Shown: in pieces, positions 1 through 8,233 of the stretch | How the letters are laid out: the number at the start of each line of letters is the position of its first letter | Numbering within the stretch: position 1 is the stretch's first letter | NCBI RefSeq assembly: GCF_003813965.1 | Contig: NZ_CP033896.1 | Location: 62,001-126,000 of the forward strand | Length of the DNA stretch: 64,000 nt | Origin: Corynebacterium choanae | Lineage (GTDB): Bacteria; Actinomycetota; Actinomycetes; Mycobacteriales; Mycobacteriaceae | Direction: 5' to 3' | Notes under the pieces: model-generated | Seen by the model: the letters and a program-made list of their open reading frames with translations, nothing else | Told to the model about the DNA's origin: nothing | Databases searched by the model: none | Made by a program: the position numbers and the translations under genes

Positions 1-2
1 CC

Positions 3-377
3 TTGCATAAAGGTGTTCGCGTGATTGTCAGCGGTCGGTTAAAGCAGCGGAGCTACGAAACCCGCGAGGGTGACCGTCGCACAATCTACGAAGTGGAAGT
101 CGACGAGGTCGGACCATCATTGCGCTATGCGAGTGCGGTCATTAACCGCAATCCGAGCCAAGGTGGCGGCGGTAATCAGGGTTATAACGGCGGCGGCCAA
201 TCCGGTGGATACAACGGTGGCAACCAGCAAAACAATTACGGCGGCGGCTATAACGGCGGAAATAAGCAACCTTCTCAAGGTGGCGGAAACCGTAACGATA
301 TGCCGGAAGCTGATCCTTGGGCTAATGCGCAAGAAGCTGGTGGCTACAACAACACCATGGATGAGCCTCCGTTCTAA
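3..377 (+). CDS. ssb: Single-stranded DNA-binding protein, C-terminal part (5' end outside window)
   Basis: Binds single-stranded DNA during replication, repair and recombination, and recruits partner proteins through its acidic tail. The 124 visible residues start inside the OB fold (V-I-V-S-G-R-L, then a [10 protein letters not shown] strand). A Gly/Asn/Gln/Tyr-rich linker of about 50 residues follows, then the conserved acidic tip ending D-E-P-P-F. The reading frame runs to the left edge, so the true start lies outside the window; the TTG at position 3 is an internal Leu codon. The order ssb, rplI, dnaB is the usual actinobacterial one, although the gap to rplI here is unusually long. The call is secure. 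Confidence 0.95.
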   Translation: MHKGVRVIVSGRLKQRSYETREGDRRTIYEVEVDEVGPSLRYASAVINRNPSQGGGGNQGYNGGGQSGGYNGGNQQNNYGGGYNGGNKQPSQGGGNRNDMPEADPWANAQEAGGYNNTMDEPPF

Positions 378-799
378 CACATCCGTAACCCAAACGACGA
401 AAATCGAACATCAATGTGTGAGGGCAGCTGATAGCAGCTCTCCTTCTTGAAACGGTAAACCGTGTCCGCTGTGCGAACAGCGCTCAACTGATGCAAAGCG
501 AAGGTGTCTGAGACGCTTCCAACTGATCGGTTGAACCCCAAGTCGTTGTTCGTACAAACTCGGTGGCCGGTACAGCCGAAGCAACACTTTTCCCAGCGTG
601 GACAGTGGAATGTGGTCGCTGACTGGGATGTTCAACATCCTAAAAGCAGCGTTTTCACACTTCCTGATTCACCTGTAGTGGAGAAGACGGCTGTGCTGTG
701 GGATCAACTACCGGGTGCGTGTACTTGCGCATTGCGTGAGCGGCGGCACGATTTTTCTTAACACATCACACACAGGAACTTAAACGAAAGGCAGGGATC
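378..799. other. Long ssb-rplI intergenic region with small hairpins
   Basis: These 422 bases hold no convincing gene; a weak plus-strand ORF (504-761) has no ribosome site or recognisable motif. Two compact hairpins sit in tandem: an acggt/accgt stem at 452-463 and a cgctgt/acagcg stem at 467-482 closing a GCGA (GNRA-type) tetraloop. The start of rplI is preceded by a purine-rich ribosome site near 787-795. Function of the hairpins is unknown. Confidence 0.5.
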
Positions 800-1261
800 A
801 TGAAGCTGATCCTCACCGCTGCCGTGGATAACCTCGGTGTCGAAGGCGACATCGTTGAGGTTAAGCCCGGTTACGGACGTAACTACCTGCTTCCGCGGGG
901 CCTGGCTGTTGTAGCCACCAAGGGCTCCCAGAAGCACGCTGAAGAACTCATTCGGGCACGCCAGTCCAAGCTGGTTCGTGACCGTGACCACGCTCGTGAA
1001 CTGAAAGAGCAGCTCGATGCGCTTGAGGGTGTTTCCATCACCGTCAAGACCTCTGAAAAGGGCAAGCTGTTCGGTTCTGTCATGGCTTCCGATGTTGCCA
1101 AGGCTATCGCCGAGGCTAACGGTCCGACCGTCGACTCCTCCATGATCAAGCTGGACAAGGGTCATGTGAAGACCACCGGTTCGTTCTCCGCACCGGTTGT
1201 CCTCGCCTCCGACATTGAAGCTGTCGTGAACTTCGAGGTTGTTGCTAGCAACGCAAAGTAA
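800..1261 (+). CDS. rplI: 50S ribosomal protein L9
   Basis: Structural protein of the large ribosomal subunit that binds domain V of 23S rRNA and helps keep the reading frame. The 153-residue product has the L9 N-terminal signature at residues 16-36 (G-D-I-V-E-V-K-P-G-Y-G-R-N-Y-L-L-P-R-G-L-A), a long charged helix at about 40-75, and a C-terminal domain ending V-N-F-E-V-V-A-S-N-A-K. Length is normal for the family. ATG at 800 follows an aaaggcaggg ribosome site. It lies between ssb and dnaB as in other actinobacteria. Confidence 0.97.
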   Translation: MKLILTAAVDNLGVEGDIVEVKPGYGRNYLLPRGLAVVATKGSQKHAEELIRARQSKLVRDRDHARELKEQLDALEGVSITVKTSEKGKLFGSVMASDVAKAIAEANGPTVDSSMIKLDKGHVKTTGSFSAPVVLASDIEAVVNFEVVASNAK

Positions 1262-1632
1262 TGCTTTGTGAAGCACCCGAAAAGCAGCTATCACGTTGAT
1301 GCTGCAGCTCGGGTAACAACAGTCGGGATGCTAGTTCCAGGTGACGCTGGATCTGGTGGCCACACAACGCGCAATACTCGATGTTGTGCCAGGTATCGCA
1401 CCGCAACAAATACCGTGTTGGTTTGACACCCAGCATGGCTGGTAAGCGGTGTGTACGCTGCAGGTGACGCTGTAGTTTGCGGCACAACTATCCAGATACT
1501 TGCATTGTTGTGGGTCTGCACCGTCCCGCCACGATATGCCACCGCGGAGGATGCCTGAATTGGCTATTCTTCGCAGATAAAGAAAATTTTCGCTTCGACA
1601 ACAGCAAAAGATTCTTTAGAAACAATCTGCAC

Positions 1633-1698
1633 ACCGGCATTGCGCCAATGTTTCCTAGGGTGACTCCTAGGTAATGTTGCCGCAATGCCGGTTTTGTT
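1633..1698. terminator. Nested inverted repeat, terminator-like
   Basis: A perfect 12-bp stem (accggcattgcg at 1633-1644 with cgcaatgccggt at 1681-1692) encloses a second hairpin made of two cctagg hexamers (1654-1659 and 1666-1671). The outer stem is followed by a T-rich tail (gttttgttt). It could end transcription from rplI or be a protein-binding site; only the structure is seen. Confidence 0.5.
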
Positions 1699-2080
1699 TA
1701 TGCCAGTGACCGTGCAGCAACGAAGCTGGCGCGACTAGACCCGGATTTTGGATCATGATCGACTTGATCTGGTGGTGTGAAGAAATCTTCTGCCGGGGGT
1801 TGGGGGATATGTCTAACCCGTGTTGGCCACCCCGGCTTTGCGTGCTGCTTTGCTGTATCCGCACTTGTCGGTCTGACGGTGACATTCCTGGCACCGGGTT
1901 GCGAAATGGCCAAAATGTGAACCAGGAAACGGTCACCGCAACGGGGGTAGTGGAAGGGTCTGGTTCAGTGAATAATACGCCATATTGGTGTCCCAGCGAT
2001 CGCTGAGTAGCGGCGAAGTTGCCTTACAGGTTCATCTTCTGTTTACCGCAATAAACGGGGAAACACCCCGGAAAACTCAC

Positions 2081-2361
2081 TGTGGACAACTATCAGCAAC
2101 CTGTGGATAACTACTGTTGAAAGTGTTTTCAACGATACGCAAATCAATGCTCCTTACCGGGTGTAGAACGAGTGCTTGACCGTTTGAAGGTTGCCGGTCG
2201 GCTGACCAGTCATCTCCGAGATTAATGTTGCTTGACCTGCAAGAATAGAATCTTGCCCGCGGTGATGTGACGGGAAAATTCGCATTTACCCCGGTGAATG
2301 CTGACTGTCCACAGGGTTTCCACAACACTCCACAGCGTTTTCCACAACAGCCTGTGGATAA
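2081..2361. promoter_or_regulatory. Cluster of DnaA-box-like 9-mers upstream of dnaB
   Basis: Two perfect copies of the DnaA consensus in the TGTGGATAA orientation lie at 2102-2110 and 2353-2361. Near matches are TGTGGACAA (2081-2089), CTGTCCACA (2305-2313), GTTTCCACA (2316-2324) and TTTTCCACA (2338-2346). Four of the six fall within about 60 bases, in mixed orientation. No dnaA or dnaN gene is present and the neighbouring sequence is not strongly AT-rich, so a regulatory or DnaA-titration site is more likely than the origin itself. Confidence 0.6.
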
Positions 2362-2743
2362 CTCGTGGGATAGTTGTGGTGAATTGGTGGCTGTGTGCAT
2401 GTTGAGCACACCACAGGTCGTCTGTTCGCTGCCCCGCAATGGTGCGTGGGAGAACTGCAGGCTGCCCGTGGTGGTGACACGCCGAAGGGAACCGGGCAGG
2501 GGGTAATGAACGTCAAACGCAGTGCAAAGGTTTACCCACCAGCTCACAGGTACGTGCAGTGGGAACACGGCTTTCTCCCTGATCGTGAAGGAGGAGCTCT
2601 ACGCCGGATTCGTCAGATCCGGTAGGGTTATCTTTTGCCCCGCAGGCGCTGCCGGATGGATATTCCGCAACATCTCTGGCCGCGTCACTGCCGGTAACGC
2701 CTTGGCTAGACCACTGGGAAAGCACGACAGGAAAAGGAGTCTC

Positions 2744-4135
2744 ATGGCGATGACACAGCCGTATGACCGCGGAGAGTTTGAAGCAACTGACTCCTATAGT
2801 GAAGCCCGCCTCGAACGACAGATGCCTTTCGATGATGAGGCTGAAAAAGGTGTCCTCGGGGCGATGCTGCTGAGCCAAGACGTCATTATCGACGTTATCG
2901 GGGAACTCACCGAAGACAGCTTCTATCGGATCAAGCATCAAATCATTTTCCGCACGATCATTGCGCTGTTCAGTGAGAACATCGAAGTTGATCCGGTGAT
3001 CGTCAGCAACCGTCTGCAGCGGGACAATCAGCTAGAGCAGGCCGGCGGTGCCCCATATCTGCACACGCTCATTGACGCGGTACCAACCACTGCGAATGCA
3101 CAGTATTACGCAAAAATCGTGCAGGAAAAGGCCCTCCTCCGCCAACTGGTGGGTGCCGGCACCAAAGTCGTACAAATGGGCTATGAGGGCATCGAAGGCA
3201 CCGACGCGGAAACCGTGATCGACCTTGCGCAGCAGGAAGTCTTTGCGGTCGGCACCCGCGGCAAAAAAGAAGACTATGACGTTCTAGCGGACCTGCTGAA
3301 TTCCACGATGGAAGAACTTGTCGCATTGGCGCAAACCGGTGGAAAAGCCAACGGTATCGCCACCGGGTTTGCTGACCTCGACAAGATCACCAACGGACTA
3401 TCCGCCGGGCAGATGATTATTGTGGCTGCTCGCCCAGGTGTGGGTAAGTCGACGCTTGCAATGGACTTCATGCGATCTTGCTCGATTAAACAGGGGAAAG
3501 CCTCCGTGCTGTTCTCTTTGGAAATGAGCAAAAACGAGATTGTGCAGCGTATTTTAAGTGCGGAAGCACAAGTGCGACTGACTGATATGCGTGCCGGTCG
3601 ACTCGATTCGGAAGCCTGGGAGAAACTTTCAACCACCATCGGCAAAATTGAAAAAGCGCCGATCTATATTTGTGACACCCCATCGATGACGATGATGGAC
3701 ATTCGGGCGAAAGCCCGCCGACTCGCACAGAAAGAACAACTGTCGCTGGTGGTAGTGGACTATATGCAGCTGCTGTCCTCGGGGAAGCGAGTTGAGTCGC
3801 GGCAGCAGGAAGTGAGTGAATTTTCCCGCCAGATGAAACTGCTGGCGAAAGAGCTGGAAGTGCCGGTGGTGGCGATCTCACAGCTGAACCGTGGCCCGGA
3901 ATCCCGTACCGATAAACGCCCACAGCTTGCTGACCTTCGTGAATCTGGATCGCTGGAGCAGGATGCCGACATGGTGATGCTGCTGTACCGTCCAGATTCG
4001 CAGGATAAGGAAGACTCCCGCGCCGGTGAGGCAGACATTATTTTGGCGAAGCACCGTGGCGGTCCGATCGGAACCGTTGAAGTTGCCCACCAGCTGCACT
4101 ACAGCCGTTTTGTCGATGTCGCCCGCGAACCCTAG
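2744..4135 (+). CDS. dnaB: Replicative DNA helicase DnaB
   Basis: Hexameric 5'-3' helicase that unwinds the replication fork using ATP. The 463-residue product has the N-terminal DnaB domain (P-F-D-D-E-A-E-K-G-V-L-G-A-M-L near residue 28) and the RecA-like C-terminal domain with Walker A A-R-P-G-V-G-K-S-T (K235) and a Walker B-like V-V-V-D-Y-M-Q-L. The ATG at 2744 is chosen because an aaaaggag ribosome site lies 5 bases upstream; the open frame extends 74 codons further but without a site. No intein is present. It follows rplI after a 1.5-kb gap containing DnaA-box-like sequences. Confidence 0.97.
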   Translation: MAMTQPYDRGEFEATDSYSEARLERQMPFDDEAEKGVLGAMLLSQDVIIDVIGELTEDSFYRIKHQIIFRTIIALFSENIEVDPVIVSNRLQRDNQLEQAGGAPYLHTLIDAVPTTANAQYYAKIVQEKALLRQLVGAGTKVVQMGYEGIEGTDAETVIDLAQQEVFAVGTRGKKEDYDVLADLLNSTMEELVALAQTGGKANGIATGFADLDKITNGLSAGQMIIVAARPGVGKSTLAMDFMRSCSIKQGKASVLFSLEMSKNEIVQRILSAEAQVRLTDMRAGRLDSEAWEKLSTTIGKIEKAPIYICDTPSMTMMDIRAKARRLAQKEQLSLVVVDYMQLLSSGKRVESRQQEVSEFSRQMKLLAKELEVPVVAISQLNRGPESRTDKRPQLADLRESGSLEQDADMVMLLYRPDSQDKEDSRAGEADIILAKHRGGPIGTVEVAHQLHYSRFVDVAREP

Positions 4136-4376
4136 CCCGATACACAGGTGGCTGAGAACTTTCGGGTGTTCGGCCAACTCACGCTGCACAAGACCACAGC
4201 AAGCAATCATGCTTGCCGGGGGAAGTTGGCAGGCCGCAGCAAAAAACAACACCCACCTTGGCGTCTCTTAACGAAGTATCATTTGGGCGCCATGATGGGT
4301 GCGTGTTCCACCGCACAGTTGTTCAGTGATGTCGGCCGGATGCCCGCAAGTAGACCGCTCCGAACAACGGTGCGGG

Positions 4377-6779
4377 CTAACGTTCTGGCAAGGTAAACCT
4401 TTTCAGCCGCAGCGAATTAGTCACCACAAAGATTGACGACAGTGCCATTGCGGCACCGGCCAGCATCGGATTGATCAATCCTAAAGCGGCAAGCGGGATA
4501 AGTGCCACGTTGTAGAAAAACGCCCAAAACAGGTTGGTTCGGATAGTTTTCACGGTGCGCCGGGCGAGCGCAATAGCAGTGACCGCATCGTGTAAATCAT
4601 CACTCATCATGGTGATGTCACTAGCGGCGATTGCCACATCGGTGCCGGCACCCACCGCAAGACCCAAATCGGCGGCTGCTAGTGCTGCAGCATCATTGAT
4701 CCCGTCGCCGGCCACAGCCACCTTCCGACCTTGCGCCTGCAACTCGGTGACTAATTCCGCCTTCCCGGTAGGGCTCACCGCAGGATGCACCTGCTTACTG
4801 GGGATACCGACCTGTTGCGCAATCGCATGGGCGGCATGAGGATTATCGCCGGTCACCATCAACGGGGTGAGCCCTTGAGCGGTTAACGCCGCAATCGACG
4901 AACGAGCTGACGGTTTCGGCACATCGTTGACCACCAGCACCATCACCGGGATGTCAGCAATACGCAACACCACCGGGGTGGCACCCTGCTCCCAGGCGGC
5001 TTCCACAGTGGATTGGAGCGGATCGGGGAGGGTTTTATCGGCGGCAGTAATCGACACAGCACTACCTTGGAAATCGCCGCGAATACCCACCCCGGGTTCG
5101 GCACTAATATTGTCAACAGTCAGCGAAGGTTCACTGCTGTTGGCAACTGCGGAAAGCACCGAAGTAACCGCAGCCGAACTGAGCGGATCCTGTCCGGTGG
5201 CAGTATTGGGGGAATGCGTGTCAGGCACCACGGCAGTGTCCATGGTGTCGTCATCGGCGACCGTAGCGGCAACAATTGCCTGCGCAATCGGATGCTCACT
5301 GGCCTGCTCGAGGGCTTGCGCGAGGCGTAAGGCTGCCCGCTGCGAAACACCTGGTGCGGTTGCCATGTGTACCACCGTCATATTGCCGGTGGTGATCGTG
5401 CCAGTTTTATCCAACACAATGGTGTCAATTGCTGCAGACTGTTCAATCGCCTGCGGACTAGAAATAAGAATCCCGAGTTCGGCGCCCCGGCCGGTGCCAA
5501 CTAAGAGTGCTGTCGGAGTGGCAAGCCCCAACGCGCACGGGCAGGCGATCACCAACACTGCAACAGCTGCCGCAAACGCCGAAGCCGCATCATGGCCGGT
5601 CAACAGCCAGCCACCCAAGGTAACAGCCGCAACCACCAAGACGATCGGCACGAAAATCCCGGCAATCTTATCGACTAGCCGCTGTACCTTGGCCTTCTTC
5701 CCCAAAGCGGTAGTCACCAGCTTGGTGATCGCCGCCAACGTGGTGTCTTCCCCCACCCGGGTGACTTGCATCGTCAACCGGCCAGTGGTGTTGATTGCCC
5801 CGCCCGTCACCGGATCGCCAACAGTCACTTCCTGCGGCACAGACTCGCCGGTCAACAGTGCATTATCAACCGCCGAATGGCCGCTTGTCACAGTGCCATC
5901 CAACGGAATCGACTCGCCGGGGCGGACAAGCAACTCGGCCCCAACCGCAACCTGCTCAACCGGCACAGTCACAGTTTGCCCATCACGCAGCACCGTCGCT
6001 GTTTTCGCCTGCAGTCCGGCAAGCGCCTCCACCGCAGACGCGGAGGCACGTTTCGCTTTCGCCTCAAGATATTTGCCGAACAGCAGGAACACGATCACCA
6101 TCGCTGCAGTGTCCAGGTAAATCTCTCCCAGCGGGCCGTGATGAGACGAAGCCGTGAGATGAAATTGCATCCGCATCCCGGGTTGGCCAGCGTCCCCAAA
6201 AAATAGGGTCACTATCGACCAAAGGAACGCCGCCGTAGTGCCCACACTCACCAACGTGTCCATGGTGAAGGAAAACGAGCGCAGATTTTTCACCGCTGCC
6301 CGGTGAAAATCCCATCCACCCCACAGCCACACCGGGCCGGTAAGGGCGAAACATAGCCACTGCCAGTTGTCGAATTGCAAAGCAGGAATCATCGACAACA
6401 CCATCACCGGCAGCCCAAGCACCACACTGCCGATCAGACGCTGGCGCACCGTGCGTTCATGCTGTGCACGAGCCTGCGCGAGAGGATCTTCCCCCGCCTG
6501 TGCGGCACCGGTAGATGATTGCGCAGCAGTTGGGGTGTCACTGTCCCCGGACAGCACAAACGCCCCGTAACCCATGTTGGTGATGGTGTCGACAGCATCG
6601 CCAACGGTGGTTTCCCCACCGGCGAGAGTCACTTGCGCTGTTTCGGTCGCAAAGTTGACATTTGCCTCCACCCCGGGGAGTTTGTTGAGTTTTCGTTGAA
6701 TCCGGGAGGAACACGACGTGCAGGTCATCCCGGTGATACCGATTTCGGCCGGGGCAGTAGCAACAGTTGAATCCGTCAT
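4377..6779 (-). CDS. copA: Copper-translocating P1B-type ATPase
   Basis: Membrane pump that exports Cu(I) using ATP. The 800-residue protein has one N-terminal heavy-metal-binding domain (G-M-T-C-T-S-C, Cys20/Cys23), about eight membrane segments, the metal-transport motif C-P-C (413-415), the phosphorylation site D-K-T-G-T (Asp457), an S-E-H-P nucleotide-domain motif and G-D-G-I-N-D. C-P-C with the single binding domain supports copper. Between the H-P motif and the end of the N domain lies an unusual Ser/Thr/Asp-rich insertion of about 50 residues. ATG at 6779 sits directly before the metal-binding domain; a longer frame reaches 7088 but reads as non-protein-like. No strong ribosome site is seen. 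It probably belongs with copZ on the same strand. Confidence 0.93.
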   Translation of the reverse strand: MTDSTVATAPAEIGITGMTCTSCSSRIQRKLNKLPGVEANVNFATETAQVTLAGGETTVGDAVDTITNMGYGAFVLSGDSDTPTAAQSSTGAAQAGEDPLAQARAQHERTVRQRLIGSVVLGLPVMVLSMIPALQFDNWQWLCFALTGPVWLWGGWDFHRAAVKNLRSFSFTMDTLVSVGTTAAFLWSIVTLFFGDAGQPGMRMQFHLTASSHHGPLGEIYLDTAAMVIVFLLFGKYLEAKAKRASASAVEALAGLQAKTATVLRDGQTVTVPVEQVAVGAELLVRPGESIPLDGTVTSGHSAVDNALLTGESVPQEVTVGDPVTGGAINTTGRLTMQVTRVGEDTTLAAITKLVTTALGKKAKVQRLVDKIAGIFVPIVLVVAAVTLGGWLLTGHDAASAFAAAVAVLVIACPCALGLATPTALLVGTGRGAELGILISSPQAIEQSAAIDTIVLDKTGTITTGNMTVVHMATAPGVSQRAALRLAQALEQASEHPIAQAIVAATVADDDTMDTAVVPDTHSPNTATGQDPLSSAAVTSVLSAVANSSEPSLTVDNISAEPGVGIRGDFQGSAVSITAADKTLPDPLQSTVEAAWEQGATPVVLRIADIPVMVLVVNDVPKPSARSSIAALTAQGLTPLMVTGDNPHAAHAIAQQVGIPSKQVHPAVSPTGKAELVTELQAQGRKVAVAGDGINDAAALAAADLGLAVGAGTDVAIAASDITMMSDDLHDAVTAIALARRTVKTIRTNLFWAFFYNVALIPLAALGLINPMLAGAAMALSSIFVVTNSLRLKRFTLPER

Positions 6780-7133
6780 CAGAAAAAGGACACCACCCGA
6801 TGGATTGGGGAAAGAAAAGAGTTTTTCTGTAGATCGTTGCCGTTCGCAAGGTGAGATGCCGGGAGATAATTGATCCTGCCGGCGCACCGTTTCGAAAAAA
6901 CAACAACCAGTGCCCCAGCACACCCCGGCGAAACCCCGGGAGAGAACAGTTGCGCTCCCGCTGCAAGCGGTAATCACAACTTGTTGTACTAGGTCACTGG
7001 TTGCCATAACGCGCAACGGTGGTGGTTTATGCCATCGGTGACGCAACAGATCGGAAAGTGTGTTTGGTAAACCATGCGAGCGCAACACGTCCGCTACTGC
7101 TGGTGGCCTTTACCAACATCCAGAGGCGGTCGA
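6780..7133. other. copZ-copA gap
   Basis: The 354 bases between the two same-strand copper genes contain no convincing gene. The copA frame is open through it but has low-complexity, non-protein-like translation. A CsoR-type operator was looked for and not recognised. copA may therefore have its own promoter here or be read through from copZ. Confidence 0.4.
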
Positions 7134-7340
7134 TTAGGAGGCGACGGTGGCGTCAAATCCTGCTTCGTCGATAGCTGCCACAATCGGTTCAGTGGACAGG
7201 CCGTCACCATCAACGGTGACCTTCTTCGTGTCAAGATCAACCTGCACACCGGTCACACCATCGACAGCGCTCACTTCGCTGGTGATTGAATCCACACAGT
7301 GTTGGCAGGTCATAGCTGGTACATCAAATACAAGACTCAT
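7134..7340 (-). CDS. copZ: Copper chaperone, heavy-metal-associated domain
   Basis: Small cytoplasmic Cu(I) carrier that hands copper to the CopA pump. The 68-residue protein is one ferredoxin-like HMA domain with the metal site M-T-C-Q-H-C (Cys12 and Cys15) and the usual beta-alpha-beta-beta-alpha-beta pattern ending E-A-G-F-D-A-T-V. Length is normal for CopZ. Its ATG at 7340 lies three bases after the stop of a small cysteine-rich ORF (7344-7643), so translation is probably coupled. copA follows downstream on the same strand. Confidence 0.93.
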   Translation of the reverse strand: MSLVFDVPAMTCQHCVDSITSEVSAVDGVTGVQVDLDTKKVTVDGDGLSTEPIVAAIDEAGFDATVAS

Positions 7341-7343
7341 ACT

Positions 7344-7643
7344 TTACGCATAGTAGAGCATCCGGCGATGTTCTTCGACCGGATGGTGGCGCGCCGGGCA
7401 TTGTGCGCACCTTGCATCCGGGAAGTGGTGCATCGAATAGTCGCAGCAGCAGCGGGCGGTGAAAGCGGCATTGCCTGCTTGCTGCAGATGCTTGAGGTGG
7501 GCTGGTGGGCATTTGCTTGAGGTGGGCTGGTGGGCATTTGCTTGAGGTGGGCTGGTGGGCATTATTCCTGCTTTGGGGAATGAATTGTTCTCCGGTGGTG
7601 TTGTGGTAGGCGAAACGCTGCTTTGCTGCGCTGTCGTCAACAA
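7344..7643 (-). CDS. Small FhuF_C-like cysteine-rich protein or gene remnant
   Basis: A 99-residue frame whose last 35 residues read C-C-C-D-Y-S-M-H-H-F-P-D-A-R-C-A-Q-C-P-A-R followed by a charged tail. That C-C, about 11 residues, C-x2-C-P pattern resembles the 2Fe-2S site at the C-terminus of FhuF-type ferric-siderophore reductases (family knowledge; not searched). Residues upstream are encoded by a 25-bp tandem repeat (7489-7563) and look non-globular. The stop is three bases from the copZ ATG, which favours a translated gene. It may be a minimal metal-binding protein or the 3' remnant of a fhuF-like gene truncated by repeat expansion. The start is uncertain. Confidence 0.4.
   Translation of the reverse strand: MLTTAQQSSVSPTTTPPENNSFPKAGIMPTSPPQANAHQPTSSKCPPAHLKHLQQAGNAAFTARCCCDYSMHHFPDARCAQCPARHHPVEEHRRMLYYA
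7489..7563. repeat. 25-bp tandem repeat, three perfect copies
   Basis: Three identical head-to-tail 25-base units occupy 7489-7513, 7514-7538 and 7539-7563; each begins tgcttgaggtggg and ends ctggtgggcatt. The unit length is not a multiple of three, so each copy is read in a different frame. It lies between copZ and the divergent thioredoxin gene. Confidence 0.95.
7577..7603 (+). promoter_or_regulatory. Possible SigH-type promoter upstream of thioredoxin
   Basis: ggaatg (7577-7582), a 17-base spacer and gtt (7600-7602) resemble the oxidative-stress sigma factor SigH pattern of corynebacteria (GGAAT...GTT). It lies about 190 bases upstream of the thioredoxin gene, in the correct direction. 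Short degenerate motifs like this occur by chance, so this is tentative. Confidence 0.2.
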
Positions 7644-7794
7644 GTCTGCTGCGGCAGGGGTTGTTGCAACGGTTGTGGTTGCAGCAGCGGCTAGTGAAGC
7701 AACATAAGTTTGCGTCCCATCCTGCTTGTTGTGGTTTCTTGGCTGTCTTCAGCAGGATGTGGTGCGGTATGAGCAACAATGTGAAGGGAAAGTT

Positions 7795-8181
7795 ATGGCA
7801 ACTATTGCATTGACGAAAGAAAACTTTGAACAAACCGTGCTTGCCGGTGGCACTGTGCTGGTGGACTGCTGGGCTGAGTGGTGCGGGCCGTGCCGTCGCT
7901 TCGGGCCGATTTTCGAAGAAGTTTCCGAAGACTTCACTGATGTGGTGTTCGGTAAGTTGGACACCGAGTCGAATCAGGAAATCGCCGCAGCTTTGAATAT
8001 TTCTTCCATTCCGACGGTGATGGTGTTCCGGGATGGGATCATGGTGCATCGTTCCTCCGGTGTGATGGATAAACGGCAGCTTGCTGATCTGGTGACCCAG
8101 GCGCAGGCGCTGGACATGGATCAGGTGCGTCAACAGATTGAAGCCCAGCAGAATCCCCCGGAGAAAACCCAGCGGTTCTAG
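7795..8181 (+). CDS. Thioredoxin
   Basis: Cytoplasmic disulfide reductase. The 128-residue protein has the thioredoxin fold and the canonical active site W-C-G-P-C (Trp29 to Cys33), the cis-Pro region S-S-I-P-T-V-M-V-F, and a glutamine-rich tail extending about 20 residues past the fold. ATG at 7795 is preceded by gaaggga and replaces a 23-codon upstream extension with no ribosome site. It is followed after 52 bases by a PAP2 phosphatase on the same strand. It is not next to a thioredoxin reductase gene here, so which thioredoxin paralogue it is cannot be told. Confidence 0.93.
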   Translation: MATIALTKENFEQTVLAGGTVLVDCWAEWCGPCRRFGPIFEEVSEDFTDVVFGKLDTESNQEIAAALNISSIPTVMVFRDGIMVHRSSGVMDKRQLADLVTQAQALDMDQVRQQIEAQQNPPEKTQRF

Positions 8182-8233
8182 CAGGCTGGCCGGCAGTTTC
8201 CTTGAGTCGGATCTGGCTGTCATACTGTCGGCT

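Larger units (their letters stand above)
1262..2743. other. 1.5-kb intergenic region between rplI and dnaB
   Basis: No intact gene is visible in either strand. The region holds a nested palindrome (1633-1692), short minus-strand fragments with zinc-ribbon-like cysteine spacing (about 1818-1933 and within 1245-1487), and a cluster of DnaA-box-like 9-mers at 2081-2361. It is much longer than needed for a dnaB promoter, which suggests either a regulatory or replication-linked region or a decayed gene. Confidence 0.5.

Noticed and set aside
504..761. 85-codon plus-strand frame between ssb and rplI
   Set aside because: No ribosome site, no recognisable motif, and irregular amino-acid composition.
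2081..2361. Chromosomal origin (oriC)
   Set aside because: DnaA-box-like sites are present but there is no dnaA or dnaN, and no clear AT-rich unwinding element; kept as a DnaA-site cluster only.
4927..6120. 397-codon plus-strand open frame opposite copA
   Set aside because: It is the antisense shadow of copA; the Ala/Thr/Val-rich translation has no family features and no ribosome site.
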